Shown piece after piece: positions 8,490 through 16,747 of a DNA stretch of 64,000 bases (within the stretch, counting starts at the first letter, position 1; each line of letters opens with the position of its first letter). The notes under the pieces were generated by a model. That model did no database searches. It saw only the letters and a program-made list of their open reading frames with translations, and had not been told where the DNA came from. A program made the translations under genes and the position numbers. Source of the stretch: Pseudomonas fluorescens (lineage in GTDB: Bacteria > Pseudomonadota > Gammaproteobacteria > Pseudomonadales > Pseudomonadaceae); assembly GCF_001307155.1 (NCBI RefSeq), contig NZ_CP012830.1:3346501-3410500 (forward strand), in the 5' to 3' direction.

Positions 8490-9845
8490 ATGACTACTCG
8501 TACGCGTATCCTCACCGGCATCACCACCACCGGCACCCCGCACCTGGGCAATTACGCCGGCGCGATCCGTCCGGCGATCCTCGCCAGCCGCGACAGCAAT
8601 GCCGATTCGTTCTACTTCCTGGCGGACTACCACGCCCTGATCAAGTGCGATGACCCGCTGCGCATCCAGCGCTCGCGTCTGGAAATCGCCGCGACCTGGC
8701 TGGCCGGTGGCCTGGATGTGGATCGGGTAACGTTTTATCGCCAGTCCGACATCCCGGAAATCCCGGAGCTGACCTGGCTGCTGACCTGCGTCGCCGCCAA
8801 GGGCCTGCTCAACCGTGCGCACGCCTACAAGGCCTCGGTGGACAAGAACGTCGAAGCCGGTGAAGACCCGGATGCCGGCATCACCATGGGCTTGTACAGC
8901 TACCCGGTGCTGATGGCGGCGGACATTCTGATGTTCAACGCGCACAAGGTTCCGGTCGGTCGCGATCAGATCCAGCACGTGGAAATGGCCCGCGACATCG
9001 GCCAGCGCTTCAACCACCTGTTTGGCCAGGGCAAGGAATTCTTCACCATGCCGGAGGCGCTGATTGAAGAAAGCGTCGCCACGCTGCCGGGCCTCGATGG
9101 CCGGAAGATGTCGAAAAGCTACGACAACACCATTCCGTTGTTCTCCAGCGCCAAAGAGATGAAGGACGCGATTTCGCGGATCGTCACCGACTCCCGTGCG
9201 CCGGGCGAAGCCAAGGATCCGGACAACTCGCACCTGTTCACGCTGTTCCAGGCTTTCGCCACTCCGGCGCAGGCCGACGAGTTCCGCAGCGAACTGTTGC
9301 AGGGCCTGGGTTGGGGCGAGGCAAAGAATCGTCTGTTCCAATTGCTCGACAACGAGCTGGGCGAGTCCCGCGAGCGTTACTACCAACTGATCGATCGCCC
9401 GGCAGACCTCGAAGACATTCTGCAGCACGGTGCCGCCAAGGCTCGCGCCGTGGCCACGCCGTTCCTCAACGAGCTGCGTGAAGCGGTCGGCCTGCGTTCT
9501 TTCGTCAAGCAGACGCAAGTAGCGGCCACCACCAAGAAGAAAGCCGCGAAAGCCGCACGTTTCGTCAGCTTCCGTGAAGACGACGGCAGCTTCCGCTTCC
9601 GCCTGCTGGCGGCCGATGGCGAGCAACTGCTGTTGTCGCGCAACTTCGCTGACGGCAAAACCGCAGGCCAGGTGACCAAGCAACTGCAATCCGGCCAGGC
9701 GCTGGACGTTCGCAGTGAAGACCTGAGCTTCAGCGTCTGGCTCGAAGGCGAGTGCGTCGCCGACAGCCCGGCGTTTGCTGACAGCACTGCGCGGGATGTC
9801 GCTATCGACGCCTTGCGGGTTGCGCTGACGCCTGTTCAGGAATAA
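8490..9845 (+). CDS. trpS: Tryptophanyl-tRNA synthetase with C-terminal extension
   Basis: A 451-residue class I aminoacyl-tRNA synthetase that charges tRNA-Trp. The HIGH-type motif is HLGN at residues 18-21 ([11 protein letters not shown]) and the KMSKS motif is at about residue 207 ([10 protein letters not shown]). Most bacterial TrpS proteins are near 330-340 residues; here about 110 more follow the catalytic and anticodon-recognition parts. After a lysine/alanine-rich linker ([10 protein letters not shown]), the extension contains [21 protein letters not shown], resembling a DUF1508/YegP-like repeat. Long TrpS forms are known in Pseudomonas, so this is a lineage feature rather than an assembly fusion. 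The ATG at 8490 was chosen because the family N-terminus starts there. Confidence 0.96.
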   Translation: MTTRTRILTGITTTGTPHLGNYAGAIRPAILASRDSNADSFYFLADYHALIKCDDPLRIQRSRLEIAATWLAGGLDVDRVTFYRQSDIPEIPELTWLLTCVAAKGLLNRAHAYKASVDKNVEAGEDPDAGITMGLYSYPVLMAADILMFNAHKVPVGRDQIQHVEMARDIGQRFNHLFGQGKEFFTMPEALIEESVATLPGLDGRKMSKSYDNTIPLFSSAKEMKDAISRIVTDSRAPGEAKDPDNSHLFTLFQAFATPAQADEFRSELLQGLGWGEAKNRLFQLLDNELGESRERYYQLIDRPADLEDILQHGAAKARAVATPFLNELREAVGLRSFVKQTQVAATTKKKAAKAARFVSFREDDGSFRFRLLAADGEQLLLSRNFADGKTAGQVTKQLQSGQALDVRSEDLSFSVWLEGECVADSPAFADSTARDVAIDALRVALTPVQE

Positions 9846-9935
9846 TCAACGGCTCGGCCCGACCAAGGGCTGATTGCCATTCTCAAGGGTCGTCGCTACA
9901 GTGTCGGCCCGTTTTTGTTGCCTTGCTAACGAATT

Positions 9936-11030
9936 ATGACGCCCCTAGAACGATATCAAGCTGATCTGAAACGCCCGGAATTCTTCCATGACGCCGCCCA
10001 GGAAACTGCCGTGCGTCATTTGCAGCGCCTGTACGACGATCTGGTCGCGGCCTCGCAGAACAAACCCGGCCTGCTCGGCAAACTGTTTGGCAAGAAAGAC
10101 CAGGCGCCGGTCAAGGGCCTGTACTTCTGGGGCGGCGTAGGTCGCGGCAAGACTTACCTGGTCGACACCTTCTTTGAAGCGCTGCCGTTCAAGGAAAAGG
10201 TCCGCACTCACTTCCACCGCTTCATGAAGCGCGTGCATGAAGAGATGAAGACTCTCGGCGGCGAGAAAAACCCGCTGACCATCATCGCCAAGCGTTTCTC
10301 CGACGAAGCGCGGGTGATCTGTTTCGATGAGTTCTTCGTGTCCGACATCACCGACGCGATGATCCTCGGCACTTTGATGGAAGAGCTGTTCAAGAACGGC
10401 GTGACCCTGGTCGCGACCTCGAACATCGTACCGGACGGTCTGTACAAGGACGGTCTGCAACGTGCGCGCTTCCTGCCAGCCATCGCGCTGATCAAGCAGA
10501 ACACCGACATCGTCAACGTCGATAGCGGCGTCGACTACCGTCTGCGTCACCTTGAGCAAGCCGAGCTGTTTCACTCCCCGCTCGACGAAGCGTCCCATGA
10601 GAGCCTGCGCAAAAGTTTCCGCGCACTCACGCCGGAATGCACTCAGGCCATCGAGAACGATGTGCTGATCATCGAGAACCGTGAGATCCGTGCCGTGCGT
10701 ACGTGCGACGACGTGGCCTGGTTCGACTTCCGCGAACTGTGCGACGGCCCGCGTAGCCAGAACGACTACATCGAACTCGGCAAGATCTTCCACGCCGTGT
10801 TGCTCAGCGGCGTAGAGCAGATGAGCGTCACCACCGACGACATCGCCCGACGTTTTATCAACATGGTCGACGAATTCTACGACCGTAACGTCAAGCTGAT
10901 CATATCTGCTGAAGTCGAGCTCAAAGACCTCTACACCGGCGGTCGCCTGAACTTCGAGTTCCAGCGCACCCTCAGCCGTCTGCTGGAAATGCAGTCCCAC
11001 GAGTTCCTGGCGCGGGCGCACAAGCCGTAG
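9936..11030 (+). CDS. zapE: Cell division protein ZapE (AFG1-like ATPase)
   Basis: A 364-residue AAA-type ATPase. The Walker A motif is GGVGRGKT near residues 66-73, Walker B is ICFDEFFVSD near 129, and LVATSNIVPDGLY is a sensor-like segment typical of AFG1/ZapE. ZapE associates with the Z-ring under stress conditions in E. coli. The ATG follows a TTGCCTTGCTAACGAATT leader without a strong Shine-Dalgarno. The last 19 codons plus part of the stop codon are repeated almost exactly at 16640-16698, see the islet entry, so this 3' end appears to be the integration target. A terminator follows 15 bases after the stop. Confidence 0.96.
   Translation: MTPLERYQADLKRPEFFHDAAQETAVRHLQRLYDDLVAASQNKPGLLGKLFGKKDQAPVKGLYFWGGVGRGKTYLVDTFFEALPFKEKVRTHFHRFMKRVHEEMKTLGGEKNPLTIIAKRFSDEARVICFDEFFVSDITDAMILGTLMEELFKNGVTLVATSNIVPDGLYKDGLQRARFLPAIALIKQNTDIVNVDSGVDYRLRHLEQAELFHSPLDEASHESLRKSFRALTPECTQAIENDVLIIENREIRAVRTCDDVAWFDFRELCDGPRSQNDYIELGKIFHAVLLSGVEQMSVTTDDIARRFINMVDEFYDRNVKLIISAEVELKDLYTGGRLNFEFQRTLSRLLEMQSHEFLARAHKP
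10971..11029 (+). repeat. 59-bp direct repeat, left copy (3' end of zapE)
   Basis: This copy is the last 19 codons of zapE and the first two bases of its stop codon. It matches 16640-16698 in direct orientation with one mismatch (C at 10982, T at 16651). The mismatch is synonymous for leucine. Together the copies bracket the minus-strand amine oxidase/amidase islet like attachment sites. Confidence 0.93.
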
Positions 11031-11044
11031 GACGTTTCGAAAAT

Positions 11045-11075
11045 AAAAAAGGGCCTGCATTGCAGGCCCTTTTTT
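11045..11075. terminator. Bidirectional terminator between zapE and the asparaginase gene
   Basis: A GC stem GGGCCTG...CAGGCCC is flanked by an A-run at 11045-11050 and a T-run at 11070-11075. It can terminate zapE on the plus strand and the islet operon on the minus strand, whose last stop codon is 6 bases away. Confidence 0.92.
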
Positions 11076-11080
11076 ATGCG

Positions 11081-12076
11081 TCAGTTTTGAAACCGGATGT
11101 CGTCGTTGAGATAGCGGGTCAGCTCATCTAGTCGCTGGCAGCCAACGAGCAGCCAAAGCAGGATTCTGGCTTTGCGCGGACAAAGAAATCCAGCCATCGC
11201 TGCGCCTCTACGGATCAGATCCATCTCGCTGCCGATGAAGCCGTAGGAGGATTGAGCGGTGGGGCCTGATCCGGTCCGGGTCGCAATGATGACCGGGATT
11301 TCTTTTGCGATTGCTTCGACGGCGTCAGCCCAGCGCTCTGAGACGTGTCCTGCGCCGAAACCGGCAATCACCAGCCCGTCGTAACCCAGTTCAAGGATGT
11401 TTTCCAACATCAAGGTGTCGGCAGACAGAGATGCTTCCAGCATGGCAATCGTCTGTGTTGTCTGTTGTGGCAAGGGTAAAGGCTTCCGGCGGGACGGCTG
11501 GCGTAGATAGCGGACGGTTCCCTCCAGGAGCATCCCTGCGGGACCCGTGACAGGGGAGGAAAACGCCTGCAACGCCAATGAATCGGTTTTGCGGACGACG
11601 CTCGCTTGGTGAACCTGGCCGTTCATTACCACTAGAACGCCTCGCTGACGGCTGTTTTCAGCCCGTGCGACTCGGCAAGCATCCAGCAGATTCGCCGGAC
11701 CATCGGCCCCTGCCTGGGCTGCCGAACGCATGGCGCCGGTCAGAACCAGTGGTTCGTCGTGGTCCCATAAGTAGTCGAAAAATGTTGCGGTTTCTTCGAG
11801 GGTGTCCGTGCCCTGAGTGATGACAACGCCAATAGCGCCTTGCTCAATCTGGTATCTCGCCCAGGAAAGGACGCTCAGCAAGAGCTCGAAATCCAGTGAG
11901 GCACTTGGGAATAGGCCGAGTGTTTCAACGGTCACCCGGGCCAGTTCCTTCAGTTCCGGTACTGAGGCCAGCAGGGTTTCACCGTTGACGGTCGGGATAA
12001 CACCTTCACCAGCATGCCTGGCTTGCATGCTCACGGTACCGCCGAGCGCCGCAATAGCCAGTTTGGGGAGGTTCAT
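11081..12076 (-). CDS. Asparaginase/glutaminase family enzyme
   Basis: A 331-residue asparaginase-fold enzyme hydrolysing asparagine (or a related amide) to aspartate and ammonia. The N-terminal catalytic threonine region reads LGGTVSM (Thr14), the second signature is TQGTDTLEETATFF (Thr90, Asp91), and PLVLTGAMR and DGPANLLDA follow as in the family. No signal peptide is visible with the ATG at 12076, so it is probably cytoplasmic; an upstream in-frame ATG would add 32 residues without a leader pattern. It is the last gene of the islet operon, about 100 bases after the membrane-protein gene. The amidase and amine oxidase upstream suggest it belongs to an amide or nitrogen scavenging pathway. 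Substrate preference cannot be read from the sequence. Confidence 0.87.
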   Translation of the reverse strand: MNLPKLAIAALGGTVSMQARHAGEGVIPTVNGETLLASVPELKELARVTVETLGLFPSASLDFELLLSVLSWARYQIEQGAIGVVITQGTDTLEETATFFDYLWDHDEPLVLTGAMRSAAQAGADGPANLLDACRVARAENSRQRGVLVVMNGQVHQASVVRKTDSLALQAFSSPVTGPAGMLLEGTVRYLRQPSRRKPLPLPQQTTQTIAMLEASLSADTLMLENILELGYDGLVIAGFGAGHVSERWADAVEAIAKEIPVIIATRTGSGPTAQSSYGFIGSEMDLIRRGAAMAGFLCPRKARILLWLLVGCQRLDELTRYLNDDIRFQN

Positions 12077-12177
12077 GTCATACCTCGTTCGATTGGGTGT
12101 GATTAAAAAGGTGGCTGTACCCGGTCTTGAGCGACAGGACTTCGGTACAGCTGAATGGGAGAAGTGCGGCATGAAAT

Positions 12178-13398
12178 TTATTGGGTTATGAGGAACCCGA
12201 TTAGCGGAACGATCAGCAAGGTGCTGATGGCCATGGACAGGACATTCCCTATGTAGGGGTGCATATCAGCCGGTAACCTCTTGGCAATCACACACGCCAA
12301 AGGTGGCGCGATGAGTGCCCCTAGCAGCGCACTTGATCCTATTACCTGCCAACTGCCGCCATAGGTCAGAACCGCCGCCGGCACTACGGACACCAGCGGA
12401 ATGTAGGTGGGATACCAGCCGCGCAAGATCCATTGTCGACGCCAGATCACCACGCCTAAAGCTGACGTCAAAGCCTGTGCTCCGATCAGTTGTGGCAGCA
12501 AACCGGAGCCGTATACCGGATCCATGGGGTTCAAGGTGTAAGCCAGCAATGCACCCAGTAACAGCCCGAGGCTGGCCAGTTCATTGCCAAAGAAGGGCGC
12601 TTCCGAAAAGTCTGCCAACACCCGGCGCAGGCTCCAGAAGATTCCGTAGTCGGGCGTCTTTGATCGGGCAGGTGTGGCCGCAGAATCGGATGACTCCTCA
12701 GATGGGACGGATTGCTCGGACTTCACCAGGCTCGGCACGTAACGACAGAGTAGAAAGGCAAAGACGCTGGCGGCGGCCATGCCTGTGACATTGCCGATCA
12801 CGGCTGGCAGGCCCAGTGGATTGCAGACGTAGTTAACGATTAGTAAACACATCGGGGTGACAAGAATGGCACCCATGATGGCTCCGTTGATCGTCACTTT
12901 CCAGCCACCGCCAAACATCAGCACCATCGCCGCTGGCAGTGAAACAAAGGCTGCGAACGTCGGTTGCCAATGGGTAGCCGTGACCGTCCAGCCCCACAGC
13001 AGGTTACTCAACAGCAGTCCAAGCAGCGAACTGGTGATCAGCCACGGCCATAGCCCGCTGCCATAGGAGATTGCAAAGCCTTGCCAGGATTTCCCCGTTC
13101 GATTGGCCCAGTAAGCCAGATAGGCTCCCGCCAAGAGTCCAATAGAGGCGAACTCGTGTTTGTAGAATGCAACCTCGCTGATGTCTCCCAGTACCCAGCG
13201 CAACCAGGCACTCGGCTCGGGGAGGCTCGTCACCATGTGACTGTAGTCTGGCCAATGGGCTGACCAGGAAGAGCGGTTGGTGAGTGAAAGCCAGAAAATC
13301 AGCAGTGTCGTGCCGATCATGAGGAGGATGATCGCAGTATCAAACGGCGATCTGCCGACAAGCCGATTTAACCGATGTTTTTCGGTTGTGGTGTCCAT
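12178..13398 (-). CDS. Polytopic membrane protein with internal duplication, unknown function
   Basis: A 406-residue hydrophobic protein I do not recognise as a named transporter family. It consists of two homologous halves joined by a polar Ser/Glu-rich linker (about residues 225-250). Half 1 has WVLGDISEVAFYKHEFASIGLLAGAYLAY, FVSLPAAMVLMFGGGWKV and NVTGMAAASV. Half 2 has RVLADFSEAPFFGNELASLGLLLGALLAY, LVSVVPAAVLTYGGSWQV and NVLSMAISTL at matching places. Such two-fold repeats are common in inner-membrane carriers. It sits between the amidase and asparaginase genes, so uptake of their substrate or export of a product is a reasonable guess. The ATG at 13398 follows AAGGGGG about 9 bases upstream; a start at 13431 would overlap the amidase gene. 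Confidence 0.75.
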   Translation of the reverse strand: MDTTTEKHRLNRLVGRSPFDTAIILLMIGTTLLIFWLSLTNRSSWSAHWPDYSHMVTSLPEPSAWLRWVLGDISEVAFYKHEFASIGLLAGAYLAYWANRTGKSWQGFAISYGSGLWPWLITSSLLGLLLSNLLWGWTVTATHWQPTFAAFVSLPAAMVLMFGGGWKVTINGAIMGAILVTPMCLLIVNYVCNPLGLPAVIGNVTGMAAASVFAFLLCRYVPSLVKSEQSVPSEESSDSAATPARSKTPDYGIFWSLRRVLADFSEAPFFGNELASLGLLLGALLAYTLNPMDPVYGSGLLPQLIGAQALTSALGVVIWRRQWILRGWYPTYIPLVSVVPAAVLTYGGSWQVIGSSALLGALIAPPLACVIAKRLPADMHPYIGNVLSMAISTLLIVPLIGFLITQ

Positions 13399-13415
13399 GA
13401 GTGATGACCCCCTTA

Positions 13416-14303
13416 TCAGCGCGGGAGACAAGGGTGTTGGGTGTAACCAAGCATTTGATCGTAGAGATCGGCTCGACGATCGCGATGCAGATCGTTCAAG
13501 TTGTTCCAGATGGGTGCGCTACGGGAGCTGGTCAGGTCGATGTCGGCAAACAGGATTTCCTGCTTGTCCGCTGAAGCTACTGCGCCAATCGGCCAGCCAT
13601 TGGTGCCGGCAATCAGTGAGCAGCCCAGGTATCGGGCGCCTCGTTCTTCGCCGATCCGGCTGGCGGCGGCAATAAACACGTTGTTGACGTGAGCTGCCGT
13701 CATCGTCAGATACGAAGCCATGCATTTGCCGGCGTCATCGAACAGCGGCGGAGGCGTCCAGACCCAGTTGTTCAAACTGCAAATGATGTCCGCGCCTTGC
13801 TGACTCAGGATGCGCGGCACTTCCGGGAACCAGATATCCCAGCAGATCAACAATCCGATACGGCCTATTGGTGTATCAAAAACCGGGAAGCCCAGGTCAC
13901 CTGGAGTGAACCAGAGTTTTTCCAGGTTCCACAAATGGGCTTTCCGATATTTCCCGATAAAACCGTCAGGTCCGACCAGAATGCCGGTGTTGAAGAGCCG
14001 CATGCCGTCGCGTTCGGTCAGGCCGGCCACGAGGTAAACCTTGTGTTTGCAGGCGAAATCTACCCAGCTCTGCGTACTCGGTCCGCCGGGAACCGCCTCG
14101 GAATGGTCGAAAGCATCCTGCCGATTGCTGAAGAAATAGCCGGTATTTGTAAGCTCGGGCATAACGATGAGATTTGCCCCTCCATTGACCGCTTGTAGCG
14201 CCAGTTCCAGGCTGTGATGCAAATTTCCTTCACGATTCTCTATGCCGACTTGTGGGTCGAATTGCACGACTGCGACACGAACAGGACTCGTTGATTCACT
14301 CAT
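13416..14303 (-). CDS. Nitrilase-superfamily amidase (carbon-nitrogen hydrolase)
   Basis: A 295-residue carbon-nitrogen hydrolase with the complete catalytic triad: Glu50 in VMPELTNTGYFF, Lys121 in KYRKAHLW and Cys154 in LLICWDIWFPE. These cytosolic enzymes hydrolyse amides, carbamoyl groups or nitriles through a covalent cysteine intermediate. The aromatic and tryptophan-rich stretch after the cysteine (NNWVWTPPP) probably shapes the substrate pocket. The gene lies 176 bases downstream of the flavin amine oxidase and 17 bases upstream of the membrane-protein start, all in one direction. In the lysine pathway of Pseudomonas, a monooxygenase (DavB) forms an amide that an amidase of this superfamily (DavA) hydrolyses. 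I infer the same logic here with a different substrate. Confidence 0.87.
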   Translation of the reverse strand: MSESTSPVRVAVVQFDPQVGIENREGNLHHSLELALQAVNGGANLIVMPELTNTGYFFSNRQDAFDHSEAVPGGPSTQSWVDFACKHKVYLVAGLTERDGMRLFNTGILVGPDGFIGKYRKAHLWNLEKLWFTPGDLGFPVFDTPIGRIGLLICWDIWFPEVPRILSQQGADIICSLNNWVWTPPPLFDDAGKCMASYLTMTAAHVNNVFIAAASRIGEERGARYLGCSLIAGTNGWPIGAVASADKQEILFADIDLTSSRSAPIWNNLNDLHRDRRADLYDQMLGYTQHPCLPR

Positions 14304-14479
14304 TTACGCTGACCTCTTATTATTGTTTTTCAACCTGTGTAGTTGTGCGTTTATAAGAGTTGAACCGGTGAGTGAGCGAAAGTCAGCGGCTTCCGTTAAG
14401 CGTGTAGTCCTTTTCCCAAGGTGAACAAGGTTGAGCCAATACACAGCGTGCATCGACTCTTTAGCGGGGAAAGTCTAGG

Positions 14480-16426
14480 TCAGGTCCTGAGTTTGTATTC
14501 TGGATAGTCACTCATGGTAAATCCGCCATTGAATGTAGCTTCGGTTTTATTGCAGATATGAATGACTGCATCGACGGCACCTCGAAAGCAAGGCTCTGTC
14601 CAGCCGGCATCGACTGAAAAAGACTCGCCAGAAAAATAGAGGCCAGAAATATGTGAAAAATCTCTGTTGTACTTCATCAAGCCCACTGCGTCGTAGTAGG
14701 TTCCGGGCCTGTACAACTTTGCACACCCCAAAGCATTTTTATCGGTCATCCAGCGTTGGACGACTGCTTGATCAATGCCAATATAGGGAGAAATTTTTTC
14801 CTGGATATTGGCGGAGTTCATAAGGATTCGATCAAGCTCTTTTGCGCATTTCGTAACCAGCTCTTTGTCAGTGAAGGACGCGAGTTTGGTTGCGTCATCC
14901 TCCCATGTGTAACTCAGAAGGATGCAGTCATAATTATAGTTGTCGTTATAGCGATAGGTATAAATGTCGTGAATGAAACTGTCTGTGACTATGGCTTGTG
15001 GGATTTTGGTGTTTTTTGATAAGAATGATTTTTTTAATGGTGCATAGACTTTGCAACTGGTTTCCCAGTGAGCGGTTTTATAGGCATTGATCGTTTCGAA
15101 TGGAAGCATTTCTTGATTGAAGTCCTCGAGCTTGATTCGAGTTTCGATCAGCCATGAGGGAAGGGTCATGATGATTGAATCAAAGTCGTCGAATAATTCC
15201 TGAGTTTGCCCGGGGTGGCTCGATTTCCAGTTGTAGTAGACGCGTATTTTTTGATTGTCCAGTTTTTTCAGTTTTGTGACGGACGAGTCCGTGAGGAAAC
15301 CATTACTGCGCTCAAGGCAGTGTTCGTAGAAGGATTTTCCGGTTTCGTCTGTTTTCATGAATAACAGGCATTCATCCAAAGAGGCGAGCCCGATATAGCG
15401 AGGTCTGTCGAAAACCAGCCCCTTGGAGTCAAAAACGGCTTCGCTGTGCAGGTGTGGTGAGGCTATCGGTTCACCGGTCGCGTCCACTCGGCCATGAATC
15501 AGTTGCAGTTGGCTGCTGAATCCAAAAATTGCCGTACGCAGGGGATAAAGCGAGCAGACATCGTAGAAGGCGCCCCAGCTACCGTCACCGATGCCTATCG
15601 AATAGAAAATGGCGGACTCGTCCGGGGACATTCCCATCCCGCCGAAGTCTCCTGGCGAGCTTTCATGCCAAGCGTCTACTATTGGCATGCTGACCAGGTC
15701 ACGAAAAGAAATGCCCTCGTATTTCTTGACGATACCAGCCCACATGGCTTCCCACCGTTGGCTGGCATAAACCTCTGCTACGTGGCGGGTCATGCGGTCA
15801 GCAAATGCTTTCCACTTGGCGTAAACCCGTTGAAGCTCCTCGCCAGGAGGTGGTGTCATGCCGTCTTCATTTGTCCATATCAACATCTGTGGAGTAGCGC
15901 TGCCTCCCATGCTTCCTTCTCGAAGATAGATGCCAGTCGACGTTACCCACTGGCTTCCGGGATTTGGGAAGTCTGAAATAGCCAAGTCAAACTCCTTGGC
16001 GTAGTAAGCCATCAGAGACTTACCTTCTTTAGGCGGTTCGTCTGCTGTGTTGAAGAAAGGCATGCGCATCGCCCCCATTTCAAAGGGAGTATGACTTTTT
16101 ACGGAGTTTCGGCTTCCGGGGATTGTAAGGTGTCTGCCGCCTATGCGTTTGGATTGTTCTATAAGCGTTATATTGGTAAAGCCGCAACGATAAAGCTCCC
16201 TGGCGGCAGTGAGCCCAGTCACACCTGCACCAATGATGCATATTTTATGATGTGGGTTGGGCGCGTTTGCGATGCCGTTTTTTTGTTCTACCAATGCTCG
16301 ATAGTCAAAACATAAGTCTGGCGGGTTCGGAAAGCGAGCGCTCCACTTGTTGTTCGATGAGCGCTTTGTTCGAGTAATATCTTTAGCAATATGTGAGGGG
16401 TAGTTGTAACTAGAGCCGATGGTCAT
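14480..16426 (-). CDS. Flavin amine oxidase, amino-acid 2-monooxygenase type
   Basis: A 648-residue FAD enzyme of the L-amino acid oxidase / tryptophan-, phenylalanine- and lysine-2-monooxygenase group. The dinucleotide motif is ICIIGAGVTGLTAARE at residues 62-77 with Glu90 for the ribose, RIGGR follows, and GAMRMPFF at 118-125 matches the substrate/flavin segment. SYTWEDDATKL and the C-terminal FSGESFSVDAGWTEPC match the same family. There is no signal peptide; about 60 extra residues precede the FAD domain, as in some phenylalanine oxidases made as proenzymes. Such enzymes convert an amino acid to the amide with loss of CO2, or to the 2-oxo acid. The next gene is an amidase, which favours the amide-forming reaction. 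Codon use is AT-rich compared with neighbours, a sign of transfer. Substrate unknown. Confidence 0.85.
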   Translation of the reverse strand: MTIGSSYNYPSHIAKDITRTKRSSNNKWSARFPNPPDLCFDYRALVEQKNGIANAPNPHHKICIIGAGVTGLTAARELYRCGFTNITLIEQSKRIGGRHLTIPGSRNSVKSHTPFEMGAMRMPFFNTADEPPKEGKSLMAYYAKEFDLAISDFPNPGSQWVTSTGIYLREGSMGGSATPQMLIWTNEDGMTPPPGEELQRVYAKWKAFADRMTRHVAEVYASQRWEAMWAGIVKKYEGISFRDLVSMPIVDAWHESSPGDFGGMGMSPDESAIFYSIGIGDGSWGAFYDVCSLYPLRTAIFGFSSQLQLIHGRVDATGEPIASPHLHSEAVFDSKGLVFDRPRYIGLASLDECLLFMKTDETGKSFYEHCLERSNGFLTDSSVTKLKKLDNQKIRVYYNWKSSHPGQTQELFDDFDSIIMTLPSWLIETRIKLEDFNQEMLPFETINAYKTAHWETSCKVYAPLKKSFLSKNTKIPQAIVTDSFIHDIYTYRYNDNYNYDCILLSYTWEDDATKLASFTDKELVTKCAKELDRILMNSANIQEKISPYIGIDQAVVQRWMTDKNALGCAKLYRPGTYYDAVGLMKYNRDFSHISGLYFSGESFSVDAGWTEPCFRGAVDAVIHICNKTEATFNGGFTMSDYPEYKLRT

Positions 16427-16639
16427 TGTTGATCTTCCCTGATGTGTGCATATTTTGTTTGCAGGGATGTATGTTGAAGTCTTGAACAGTCGGCTAACAA
16501 GTGTAAATCTGAGTTATCCATCACTCTGGTTTCCGATTTACTCGTAGGATAAAGGCTCGCGAAGCGAGGTGTTGCGTTTAGATCGCAATGTCGAGTTTGA
16601 ATTGTTAGTTACATAAAGCTTCTGAAGCAGGCGCCGCTC
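16427..16639. promoter_or_regulatory. AT-rich leader upstream of the amine oxidase operon
   Basis: This 213-bp AT-rich stretch lies between the amine oxidase start and the right zapE-repeat copy. It is the only place inside the islet for the promoter of the four-gene minus-strand operon. I see no confident -35/-10 pair or operator. Confidence 0.35.
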
Positions 16640-16698
16640 CTCAGCCGTCTGTTGGAAATGCAGTCCCACGAGTTCCTGGCGCGGGCGCACAAGCCGTA
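16640..16698 (+). repeat. 59-bp direct repeat, right copy (zapE 3'-end duplicate)
   Basis: The copy still encodes the ZapE C-terminal residues LSRLLEMQSHEFLARAHKP followed by TAA, with no start or remainder of the gene. The only difference from 10971-11029 is a synonymous T at 16651. Because the chromosome to the right resumes with unrelated genes, this copy probably represents one of the two ends produced at integration. Confidence 0.93.
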
Positions 16699-16716
16699 AC
16701 GGTCCACATAAGGCAT

Positions 16717-16741
16717 GGTTGACCCTTTCCTTGGGTCAACC
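16717..16741. repeat. Perfect 9-bp inverted repeat between zapE duplicate and MBL gene
   Basis: GGTTGACCC and GGGTCAACC are separated by seven bases. There is no T-run on either side, so it is a weak terminator candidate; it may be the remains of the original zapE terminator or the terminator of the MBL gene, whose stop codon is 7 bases away. Confidence 0.5.
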
Positions 16742-16747
16742 GCGCCT

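Larger units (their letters stand above)
11030..16639. mobile_element. Putative genomic islet inserted at the 3' end of zapE
   Basis: The segment between two direct 59-bp copies of the zapE 3' end carries four minus-strand genes that are not part of the conserved zapE neighbourhood. The amine-oxidase part is clearly AT-richer than the surrounding chromosome. Integration that recreates the 3' end of a target gene is typical of site-specific integrases, but I see no integrase, transposase or terminal inverted repeats inside. The element may be a decayed island, a non-autonomous one, or the result of recombination between duplicated ends. The zapE target is seen directly; mobility is inference. 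Confidence 0.65.

Noticed and set aside
11030..16639. Insertion sequence or prophage origin for the islet
   Set aside because: I found no transposase, integrase, phage gene or terminal inverted repeats; only the zapE direct repeats are supported.
16717..16741. Terminator for the MBL gene
   Set aside because: The 9-bp inverted repeat has no T-run on either strand, so it is listed only as a repeat.
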